A stretch of DNA of 64,000 nucleotides from Hypomyces perniciosus (taxonomy: Eukaryota; Ascomycota; Sordariomycetes; Hypocreales; Hypocreaceae), in contig SPDT01000004.1 of assembly GCA_008477525.1 (NCBI GenBank), positions 2,170,001 to 2,234,000 of the forward strand, read 5' to 3'. How positions within the stretch are numbered: position 1 is the stretch's first letter; every line of letters starts with the position of its first letter. Below, one piece after another: positions 47,601-58,200 of this stretch. The position numbers and the translations under genes are program-made. Below the pieces are notes generated by a model, which worked only from the letters and a program-made list of their open reading frames with translations, did no database searches and was not told the DNA's origin.

Positions 47601-48709
47601 TCCGTAGGTACTCCGGAATTGCCGCATTTAGCTGGCAGTATCTTTCGGTGTTAGTGTTGTTCTTGCCCCTTCTGGAAATTAGGAATGTACGATACGAAGT
47701 AATACATTGCGTGCTTGTTTTGTAACTTGGTACTCTAGGTATTTTCCTCTTCCACCTCCTCTGACAGGCTATTCCGCGGTAATTTTTTTCTTTTTTTTTC
47801 TTTTTTCTTTCTCTTCTTCCACAATTCCAATTGCATCTCTAGTTATTGCAGCAAGACACCCACATCCACATGCTACACACCCATCGCCCCCGCACCGTTA
47901 CAATGGCCAGGAAGTCATACATACATATACGTACGAGTACGCAGCGTGTTGGGTATGGTATGTACGTACATACAATTTCCCAAGGAGCCTTGTTGGGCCG
48001 GGCGATGGCATTGGCATTCGGGTGGCCGCTAAACTGGGTTGGCTCTTGGACGTGGCTGTCCCAGGACTCTCAATTGGGCCTTCGGCGTGTCGCTGGCGAT
48101 AGAATCGTATGAGTCTGCACGCTAACTGCGCAGCTAGTCCGGCACCAGAGAGCGTCTGAGAGCCGCTGTCGGTTTGGCTGCCACCGAACGGACCATCCGC
48201 TATGATGAAGGTGGACTGGTGGCCCACGACGATTTCCTTTCCTAATCTCTCACCCCCTCCAGTAACATGCCTACGGACGGCAGTTGCGCTCCCGTGCTGA
48301 TCGGCAGCGATCTCACGATGTTCTGAATCCGAATTTGTGAGACTTCGCTAGCACGACGGGCAAGTTGCGACTGTCGGCCCACCTCCGAACATGCATCCGG
48401 AAACGCTTCGAACAAGGTCATTTTCCAGCCACACCACCGATGCCGTCGAGCGGTGCAACACTTCGTACCCTTTCCTCCTCCGTCCTCGCAGTCTTTCTCA
48501 TATGTACGAGTACTACTACTACGAGTACAACAACTACTACAGGTACTGAGTACTCTGTACTGCAACTGAATTGCATGTGCATCAAATCTCCCAATTTCCT
48601 CGTGACCTCCAACTCCACACTGAGTTCTATTACGAGTCCCACATCCGTATACCCTCTGCATCTACGAGCAAAAAAACGACACTCGCTCTCTACGGAGTAG
48701 TAGTATCGC

Positions 48710-48731
48710 CATCATCATCATCATCATCATC
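48710..48731. repeat. (ATC)n microsatellite
   Basis: Seven ATC units followed by CTG units. Confidence 0.9.
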
Positions 48732-48861
48732 CTGCTGCTGGACATGCATGCAGAGCACTCTCAGATCAGTGTTGGGCAGACGTGACCCGAATCAACGGGG
48801 TGTAGATATCAGATTGACAGATACAGATACATGCAGGCTTGGCCAGCGATCACTCACGGGT

Positions 48862-48877
48862 TACGGAGTACTCCGTA
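48862..48877. repeat. Perfect palindrome TACGGAGTACTCCGTA
   Basis: Full 16-bp head-to-head form of the dispersed motif; a second copy lies at 62467-62482. Confidence 0.95.
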
Positions 48878-51052
48878 CATCATACCCGTAATTTGGCCGG
48901 GAGTGATTTGTCTTCTTGAGGCGACTCTCCCCGGCCCAGGAGCTTGGTGATGGCTCAAGCTATCCACCCACCCACCCACCCGTACCGTAGCATTTGGTGC
49001 CAGTTCCTTGCCTGGCGGGGCGAGCTCGCCGAGTCATGTCCCTGTCAGAACCATATCTCGAAAGAGGCGCGACGGCTGGTAGTACCTGCCACGGTGGTAA
49101 TAGTGGTGGTAGTATTACTACTCGTAGAAGCAGGAACTTCTGGCTGGGCCTAGGGAACCATGTCGCCATCGCCAAATGGTATGGTATTATGGATTACTCC
49201 GTACAAAATACCCAGTCATCTCTCAGTCGAAGATGAACAAGGAAGGAGTATGGGCCTCTGCGTTATTGCACAGACCATGAAGAAGAAGACGACACGGCTG
49301 GGAGACAAGGGCCTGGGGGGGCGGGGAGGCGGAGCCACATACGGACGGGCCCTTTGCTTCATGGTTCTGCTGCAAGAAAGTCATTTCGTATAGGGCCAAT
49401 TCATGTAGTTCTCGCGACGGGCCATGTTTCTCCACGCGCATGTCAGCAATCTGACCTCGAGTGCTTTCTCCCGGGTTACAGGCATTGACTCGTGAGCCCG
49501 AAGGGTGTGACTAGGAGGTGAAGACTCATACTCGTACTCTGGTGGTCTCGAATCTCCTCTGGGATCCCTGCCTGCCTGAAGATGGGTTGTCTGCCTATCT
49601 ACGGAGTACTACTCATACATAGACTTGAAGGTTGGGCGACATGGATTACAGCCCTTTCTCTTCTGGGGAATAGCGTCCTCGAAGCTCGTTGGTTGGGGAT
49701 GGATGGATATGCAGTATGGAGATTCTGGAAGCACTAGCACACACGCAAGGGGCCGTCTTCTGGGGTCTGCGCGGCATTCACGTCAATTCACTTACAGGGG
49801 AGAGGATAATGAAACCGGGACCCCATGGAGATGTCCCATGTTCCCCACACTACTCCGTAGGTAGAGTTGGTTTATTATGTGTGCGCGTGTTGTTTAATGA
49901 GTGATGTGCTTCGTATCGCATGAAAATGCTCTTTGCCAACACGATAGCTCGGGATGATCACCAGGGGTTCTGTTGTTCGGGGTGGCGTTGTGATATGTGA
50001 TAGGATATACTCCGTACTCCGTATCTATCTGTTGTGTTAGTATGACTGCGGAGTAGTACGAGTAGTAGCAGCATGCAGGCTGGTTGATTGAAATGGGCTG
50101 GCTGGCGAAGGTCAAGGGACGAAAATCCTTCCGGGCATTGACCACCCTCCTCCCCAGGGCTCCAGGGCTCCAAGGCTCCAATGCCCCCAAAATGCCACGC
50201 TTCTTGCACGTTTCAGGGGTGCGCTGCTATCCACCTCGGTTCCAAGGTTGCAGCGAAGAGTTACGAGTACTCGTACATGAGGAAATATGGAGAAGAATAG
50301 ATTTGGCAGTAGGAGTGCGAGTCGTGGTGGTAGTACCTCATGATGATGAGCCATTTGTGCAAAAGGAATGCATGCAGATATGACTAGATATTACTTGTAG
50401 GTACCATGAGATGATTTGTACTTCGTATCATCTCCATCAATCAAAGGGCAGAAAGAACGATTCGGGATAGGTCCGGGTACGAAATACTCGTAGAAGCGTA
50501 AAATTTTCTTCTTCCGGTGGAATGCTGATTCGGCATTCGTCTGTATATAGGAAGTACGTACTATTTTATCTGCAGTGACGCCATACATAAGGTAGCAGAC
50601 ATATGAGTACTACGTACTTGGTACTTCGTACATAGTACATACATACTTACATCACAGCAGCCAAGCCAGATACGGCATCCAACAAACGGGATCAGTGGAA
50701 TTGTAGATGCTTTTTTTATTCTGAAACAATATGGAGTACTCCGTACATACCATGCCGTACACTGCACAAGCAGGCCAGGCGTGCCACGAGGGAAACGATG
50801 ATGCAGGGAGCACAGGGTCGTATCTGCTGCATATGAGACGGACAGGAAGTGATTTTCTCCGCCTGCGAACGCCGTCTTTCTTCTTTTTTTTTGGCCGTGC
50901 GTTGTTTTTTTTATTTGTTTTCCCTGTTAGACATACATGCACCGTCGTATGTATGTATGTAGGTCGACGTACATGTCAAACTACTTTTGCTACTAGCTGA
51001 CCACCTCTACCGAGACCAACGGCAGATAAGGGAGAGACAGATTCATGAGATC

Positions 51053-51068
51053 TACGAAGTACTTCGTA
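51053..51068. repeat. Perfect palindrome TACGAAGTACTTCGTA
   Basis: The same 16-bp architecture as TACGGAGTACTCCGTA with A in place of G in each half-site. Confidence 0.95.
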
Positions 51069-51500
51069 CGCAATCTGCGAGCGAATCAGGGCACCTCTCG
51101 CTTGGAGATGCACGTGCGGCTTGTGCAGCAGGATGGGCGAGGGCGGCGGGCCGGGCATGCCAACCCTGTCGCAACTGGTTAGAAGCTCGACAGTGACCCT
51201 TTGCGATAAACGAGCATACTACGAAGTAGTACTCGTACATACTCGTATGTGAGTGCGTATGGCAGGCATGGGGTGGCTGGTGATCCGGGCTTGAGTGCAT
51301 ATGTACGAAGCAAAGGTTGTCGAGTCGAGTCGGGTCGAGTCATGATCATGGAGCCGCGTCTGCATCGCAATACGCGTACAAATGCAGACGGACCAAGTAG
51401 AAGGAAGCGATGCACGCACGATTTTCCATTCACGGCATGTCAGCGTCAGCTGTCCTGTCCTGTCCTGTCTTGCCCAGTTGTAGTAAGTAGTAATAGCCTA

Positions 51501-51545
51501 CGATGCGATGCGATGCGATGCGATGCGCTGCGCTGCGCTGCGTTG
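51501..51545. repeat. GATGC then GCTGC pentamer array
   Basis: About five GATGC units pass directly into about four GCTGC units, a one-base variant. Confidence 0.95.
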
Positions 51546-52152
51546 TCGCAGTATGCATGAGGGCATTTTGTAAATGACGAGGGGACCGGAGGTCTAGCCC
51601 CCACCCTTTCTTTCATTCTGATGCCGTTGTCGGGAGGCGGATAGCTGGATTGATTCATTCATTCATTCACGCAATGGAGTTGATTTCCAACCGCAACAGA
51701 GGGAAGACAGACATGAGCCCTTTACGAGATACCCCGCGGGAGACGCTTTGCAATTACCAACAGACACAACACACATTACGCATCACACATAATTGCACAT
51801 CTCCGTTTTCGAAAGGTGCCACACAATGCTCATGTAATACGGAGTAAGTACAAGCAATTAATAACACCGGACACATTACAAATCACACAATTGATTAGAC
51901 ATCTTCTTTCCAAGCGCTGGTGTTGGTGCTATAGGGTATGCAGGCAGATCCTTTGCAAGTGCAGCTCGTGATGGCGTAATGCGAAATGCGAAATGCCTCA
52001 TTGTGACAAATCAAGTTGTTGGAGGAAGCAGCATTTCTCATACGTACAAAGTACAACGTACGAGGTACTTTGTACATAGTCCGTAGTATAGATACCTAGT
52101 AGATATCTATTAGGAGTGCCATCCAAACTCCCGCTCTCTCGCTCATTTCTTG

Positions 52153-52187
52153 TCACCATCACCATCACCATCACCATCACCATCACA
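52153..52187. repeat. (CACCAT)n array upstream of the GST gene
   Basis: Five to six hexamers about 90 bp before the GST ATG, probably in the promoter or 5' UTR. Confidence 0.9.
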
Positions 52188-52268
52188 GACAGAACAACCA
52201 ACCAACTGCTAGTACCTTAGTACTCCGTAATCCGATTCAAAACACCAACAGATCAACGGATCGACACC

Positions 52269-53513
52269 ATGGCCCGTCCTACCAGCCTAATTGCTACCAA
52301 GGGTATCGAGCTCTTGACCTGGAGTAAGACGTCATTTTTCTACCGTGCACGAACCACCAGCGGAAAAACCCCCCCGTCTGTCAACAAGGCGCCATTTCCA
52401 TCCCCATCCCTATCCCTATCCCTATCCATATCCATATCCATATTCATATCCATGTCCTGCCCTGCCTCATCTCTCCATCCATCCCTGTATTGAATTGCCC
52501 AGTGCACACGGCACATCGTCCAAAGTCCATGCATCGTATTAGTATACGAATATATGTACGAAGTACGGATGCCCCTGGCGACCTGCCCTGCTATTTACTA
52601 CGAGTACGAGTACATACTACTATTGCAAGGCAACGGCCAGCAGGCACTTACACACGCCCCAGACCATTTTTCACATCCCCGTCTTTCCCAACCCTGCTCC
52701 CGTCTTTGCCGCCATCAATTCTCACTTGCGCTCGATCCTTCAGGATTACTTGCCACTGACAAGGGTTCGCCAGGCACCCCCAATGGCTACAAGGCTAGCA
52801 TCCTGCTCGAGGAACTGAAAGAGGCATACGGCCTTCAATACACAACACAAGCCATCAACATTGGCCAGAACATCCAGAAGGAGCCCTGGTTCACTGCCAT
52901 CAACCCCAATGGTCGTATCCCCGCCATTGTGGACCACGATAACAATGGCCTTGCTGTTTTCGAAGGCAGTGCCATCCTGAGCTATCTGTCACGTCGCTAT
53001 GATACGGAGAACCGCTTCTCCTTTGCCATCGACGATGATGACTACACGCGGGCCGAGACGTGGATTGCTTGGCAGCACGGAGGCCTCGGCCCCATGCAGG
53101 GCCAAGCCAACCACTTTGCGCTCTTCACCAAGGAAAAGATCCCATATCCGATCCAACGCTATGTTGGCGAGACGGAGCGCCTCTACGGCATTCTCGACAG
53201 CCGCCTTGCCGACCGAGACTACGTTGTTGGCCCCGGCCGCGGCAAGTACAGCATTGCTGATATCTCCTTGGTTGGCTGGGTCAATATTGCTCACATCACC
53301 ACTCTCAACCTCGACCAGTTCCCCAACGTGAAGGCCTGGCTTCGTCGGCTTTGGGAGCGACCTGCCGTCCAACGTGGCTTCTCAGTGCCATCCGAGCCGA
53401 CGTTTAGCGCGTTCAAGGAGCCAACTCCAGAGGCGGCGGCCAAGAGGGCAGAGCTCAAGAAGATTGTCGATGCAGCCAAGGAGCAGTATGGTTACAAGTA
53501 CACCTCTCCCTAG
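52269..53513 (+). CDS. Ure2-like glutathione S-transferase, 264 aa
   Basis: Exons 52269-52323 and 52774-53513. Exon 1 gives MARPTSLIATKGIELLTW; the join reads TWSTPNGYKASILLEELKEA, the conserved start of Ure2-type GSTs. The N-domain contains INPNGRIPAIVDHD and FEGSAILSYLSRRYD (glutathione-binding Glu-Ser pair). The C-domain has WIAWQHGGLGPMQGQANHF and YSIADISLVGWVNIA. Such proteins conjugate or reduce substrates with glutathione in the cytosol; the yeast relative Ure2 also restrains GATA factors, a role not shown for mould homologues. The intron is 450 nt, long for this genome. The frame of exon 2 is also open for about 220 nt upstream, but the family alignment demands the distal acceptor TTCGCCAG. 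Confidence 0.92.
52397..52454. repeat. CCCTAT/CCATAT hexamer array inside the GST intron
   Basis: CATCCC and CTATCC units drift into CATATC units within intron 1. Confidence 0.9.
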
Positions 53514-55355
53514 ACGCTCAAGGGAGAATACGAGAGTCAGGCGATGTGATAATGAGGAAGGAAGCTAGCCATTCTGTAGAGCAGTACTCCGTAGCTGGTG
53601 CAAGGCAGGCCCTTGGCCTTGATTAATGAAATCCGTCTCGTTCATGCCATTTCTTTTCTATACTCTGAAGTTGTCAGCTTCACCAACTATCGTATCTGCA
53701 CGGAAAAGATCTTCCCTGATCAGCCTTCAAATGTCAAAGTGCGGTTGGTTTGCATATTCTAAGACGAAAAAAGACATATTTAGCCAAAGGCGCTGTCTCT
53801 CCCTCACCTCCACCCCCGTCATGCCTAGCTAAGACGAGTAAGAAGACATGCTAGTATTTCATTTCAACTGTGCTATTGCTTTGGGCTCAGCCACGCTTGT
53901 TGTCTCAAAACATTCTAAAATGAGTCTATCTGTGTGTTTGGATGGAAATCGGATGATTATATGGAGTACTCCGTACGGACTACTATCAACATCATGACGC
54001 AAGCCCACCCGCCCCCTGAGTTTATTATACTACTACCCTTAAACGAAAAGTTTCGGTGAGAGTAATGACGCGATGGGGAAATTGTGAGAGGGGGTGAGAA
54101 AAAAAAAAAAAAAGGAGGGCCAAGACAAAATCAGTCAATCTGGGATGCGTTTGTTACAGGATGCGAGCCGGATATTATGGTGTTTGTGGAATATGCATCC
54201 TCTTTACTCGTACTCGTGGGTCTGTAGACACGGAATTTGCCTTGATGGATTTTCACCAGCTTTCGGAGGATCGGGACGGTCGGCTTCTTCTGCAGACGAT
54301 TGGTGGTGTATGACTCGAATGATGCAGAAAGGATGAGCGCTGCCTCCTGGCTTGGGACCAGGACTGTTGCGGATGATGCCCAATATTGAGAGGCTTGTGT
54401 GCCGTTGGACTCGACCTGATAGGAACAGGATCAAAGGATCAGAGTACGAAGTAATAGACAGGCATTCATCTTCGTCATGCCATCTAATTCCAATAATACC
54501 AGCATGAACAAGACCATCCCGTCACTATAGGATCAATCCCGCAAATGCATCATCACGAGTCACGAAACGAATCTGCAACCACCAGAAGCACTTCGTCCAT
54601 GTTCCCCTATGCCTCGTACAACTTCTAAGCTTACAAACACATATACATTTCTACTATTCAGTGTACATCCAGCGTCAACCATCAACACCTCTCCACAGGC
54701 CTGCCAAACACCTTAAACCTTGCCGTCAAAAATACCTCCCCTTTCCGCCGCCTGTCCAACGCCTGTACGCCTTCCGATATGATCCATCCGAAGCCGCCCG
54801 GGGAAAAACAATTCGGACGTGGACCCGGCCACGTCGTCGACATTGAAAGCCAAGCAGAGCCAGCACTCCAAAGCTCTCCATCATCCTCCCCCGTCCCTCT
54901 ACCATGACCCGCGAATCAAATGCCGTGATCCTCCCAAAAATGCAACCATTCCCGCTAATATATTTTCGAGGTGAAAGCGCAGAGACAATTAACCCAAATG
55001 TACGCACAAGCCGAAAAATGTCGCGCAAGAAGAGAAAGATACATCTAGGTCTGAATCTTGTCCAGGCTACTAGAGAGAGGTAAGGATAGAGAGGGCAGAA
55101 GCTTCACACACCGTCAGCATAACGATGCGAGGTGTGATGCTAGGTGTGATGCTTAGCCCCCCCCGAGTGTAGGTGAAAAACTTCTGCGTTGGCGTCAAGA
55201 ACGCAGCTGCGGGTATCATTAATGCAGAATACTTTTTTTTTGTGTGTGAACTGCCTTTGTACCGTCCATAATACCGTGAAAATGCTCGTCTAGGCTCCGT
55301 GAACCCCCGTGTCAATGCAAAGTATGGTCATTTTTTTTTTCGTTTATTTATTTAT
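53514..55355. other. Convergent 1.8-kb intergenic, no gene seen
   Basis: Between the 3' ends of the GST and caf40 genes. TACTCCGTA lies at 53585 and 53967, TACGAAGTA at 54445. Poly-A at about 54098-54112 and T runs near 55229 and 55331. Confidence 0.6.
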
Positions 55356-56644
55356 TCATAATGCGGATACGCCGGCAGAGTTGGGATCGACGACGTTGTC
55401 GGAGAGGTTAATCAACAGCTGGGCGAGGCACCTCTTGGTAGCTGCATCGTCTCGAAGGACTGAGGAAAATGTGGCATCTCTCAGGGGTTCAGGAAGGCAT
55501 TGCCTCAGAGCCTCACGTGCCCTGGCATTATCACTCAATCTGTGCAGAGTTAGCATATTGCTGCTTCGTAAGAGAGGATTGGGGAATGCTAGGATGACCA
55601 TACCTGAGAAAGCATCTCACCACATGCTTCAAGAGGCGGGCAGTCTGAGACTCCACCAGTTGGGCAACCATGTTGCTCAGGACAGTGCCGACGGCGTAGA
55701 AGCGCTCGTAGGTTGCGCAGATGTAGTTCAGGCCATTGTCATCTAGCAGAATCTTCTGCACGATGAAGATGGCCACAGTCTTGCTAAGCTCCGAGCCTGT
55801 CTCCATGATTCGAAGACAGAGAGGGATGATCTCTGTTGTAAGCAAGAAGTTGATGACCTCGGAGGAGTCGTTTTTGACCAAGGCGCCGATAACACCAAGG
55901 CTCGTGAGTCGCAGGTACTCAAACGGCCGCGACTTGGATGTGGTATTCAGAAAAGGGTAGAGGAAGAGGGGGATATGGGCTGCATCATGTGTGAGCGCCC
56001 GGTCGAGTCAATGAATGCCTATTCGACGTACCATTGAGGAACAAAGTTCGCGTGTCGTTGTGCGAAGCAACGCATTGAAGGAGGGCCAGCGCATTGCACA
56101 CTCGATTTGACGCAGCTGCCGTGAGCTGGGAGGGGTTGAGGAGCGTGTAGACGGAGATGATCTCTTGGAGAAGGGATGTCATGACACCTAAGGCGGGCCA
56201 GGCATGTTAGCAGAAGACAACATAAGACATACACGGGGACGGGGATGGGCATAAAGACGGTGACATACCGAAAGAATGCCACAAAATGAGGGCCAGCTCA
56301 GGCACCTGCTCCCGCTTCTTGCTGAGCTCCAGCAGCGCCGCCTCCCTGGTGTTCTCGCTGAGGAGATCTGCGATGTAGGCCATGGTACGCCTGTTGTCCT
56401 CGGAGATGTTGTCGTGGGCACTGTCCTGGGTGTGTGAAGAGGGCATGTTGTTCACGTTGGAGTGGTTGGAATGGTTGGCGGCCATGCGGCCGTAGTGCTG
56501 CTGCTGCTGCTGCTGGACAGCGGAGGCGGCGGCGGCTGCGGCCTGTTGAGCATGCTGGTGATGCGATGGCTGCTGGTGCATCCAGGACGAGTCGGCCTGG
56601 GGGTTGAACTGGTGGTGTCCGTAGACATGCGCCGATGGCATCAT
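55356..56644 (-). CDS. caf40: CCR4-NOT subunit Caf40/Rcd1 (CNOT9)
   Basis: Four exons: 56644-56269, 56187-56032, 55979-55604 and 55539-55356, giving 363 aa. The N-terminus is low complexity (His, Gln, Ala, with six consecutive Gln) and species-variable. The Rcd1 core begins near [20 protein letters not shown] and continues through armadillo-like repeats: [60 protein letters not shown] and [20 protein letters not shown]. It ends [16 protein letters not shown]. The protein is a stable part of the CCR4-NOT deadenylase, recruiting RNA-binding partners. All three introns are GT-AG and keep the frame. Two ATGs are adjacent at the start; the upstream one is used here. Confidence 0.95.
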
Positions 56645-58200
56645 CTTGGGCGTTGATGGGCGGCGCTTTCGTTCTTCCGGCTCGGGAGAGGGATGATAGG
56701 GTGACGGGTGGTGGATGTGGAGGTGCGCAGTGCAGAAAGAGACGTTGCAGCGGGCACTCGGCAATGGCCGACAACGCAACGATGCGATGGGGGAGAGAGA
56801 GAGAGGCTGTGGGCGCACAGATAGCGGAGAGTCAGCGACGCGGCGTCACTGGCCAGAGAACGAATCGAACGAGTCGACTGGTTGACGAGAGCGAGGATGG
56901 CGAGAGAATTGTGCGTTGTGCGTTGTGCGTTGTGCGCTGTGCTGGCACTGAGAGTCGACAGAGAGAGCGTGAGGAAGGGAGCAGATTTCCGCGAGGCTCG
57001 TTGTCCTTGATGCGCTCTGGGCTGGGAGAGGTTCACTAAAGTTGACTTACTCCACCGCCCGTAGCTGCTGTGAGTGAGGGTGCACGGATCGGGATTACGT
57101 GATGCTCCGCCCTACGGATGTACCGGTACTTGTGCTCTACAGTGCTTTACAGTGCTATACCTCTCTACCTGGTGCAACTGTCTCTGGGTGTGCATCAATA
57201 TCTGCACAACAGTCAGATCTCAGATACCTGTCTGAGATAGATGACAAAATGATTGGTGCCTGACAGCAAGCTTGGGGTTTGGGTCCTCGTCTCCGTTCGT
57301 CATCATCTAGGCCTATTCCCCTGTGCATCGAGGATGACGCATCGAGCCGAGGTAAGACCACAGCCAAGCAAGACGTTGTCCATTTGTCTCCCAAGTTGCT
57401 CTATCGGTACTCCGTACAATCCTGACAAGGCACCGTGTATCTTGTACTACCTTGGCCGCTCGGCGATTCTTTGTGTGGAGGGCTCGCAGCCAGACCCTTA
57501 GCGAAACCCAGTGGAGCGGAGCCAGACCAGAAACCTTCTCTCAGCCTCGTCGCAACGCCGGTTGGCTTGCCAGCGAATCAAAGCACCTGTCTCATCAACG
57601 GCCTTTCCACACGTTGTGTTACCATCAAACGGCTGGGCATGGATCACTGAGGGTATACCGCTTGCATACATCGTCATGTGAGACCGGCTGGCTACATGAG
57701 GTACAGAGGGGCAGCCAATATCAACATCATCATCAGCACGAGCTCCAAGTCATAATAATAATGTCAATACTACGGAGTACGACCAACAGTAATATCTAGG
57801 CAGGCTCAACTCGTTTGCATCAAGCTGACAAAACACCCGCGTGTCTATCCTTTTTATATGTTCCCGTTGTGCCAGCGCCCAAACTGTTCTCATTACTTTG
57901 CTAATATGTCCCTCTCCGCCTTGCCCCCCCCCTGAATGCTTTGTACTATGAATAATAAGAATACTCCGGCTACGTACTTGAAATGCCCCAACATGTCATA
58001 TACAAACACCATGCCCTCCCGCTTTAGCCTGGAGTGGCGGCTGTTGTTTACTGCCAAGGAGAAACACTGGCATAAAGCTCAACTGCATTACCCTCCCTCC
58101 TAGCCCCGTCCACAACGCTCTTCTCAAAGCACCAAGCTGTACGCGCTTGTTCCGCTAACCCGAATGAAAGAAACGCCATATTGACACGCCGTATGCAAAC
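56645..58200. other. Intergenic, caf40 promoter and kin1 3' end
   Basis: A GTTGTGC tandem repeat lies near 56921-56942. TACTCCGTA at 57408 and TACGGAGTA at 57771. No gene seen. Confidence 0.6.

Larger units (their letters stand above)
38214..52268. other. 14-kb gene desert rich in TACGGAGTA-family motifs
   Basis: I see no gene I can support on either strand. Open frames of 150-230 codons exist (for example 38699-39385 plus, 46365-46997 minus), but they have random-looking translations. Base composition looks balanced, unlike RIP-decayed repeats, and I see no transposon ends. It contains 23 TACGGAGTA/TACTCCGTA copies and about ten TACGAAGTA/TACTTCGTA copies, densest from 46.8 to 52.3 kb. It also holds many TAC/TAG trinucleotide runs, homopolymers and short tandem repeats. 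The ends should hold the bZIP promoter (near 38.2-39 kb) and the GST promoter (near 51.5-52.3 kb). Confidence 0.6.
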
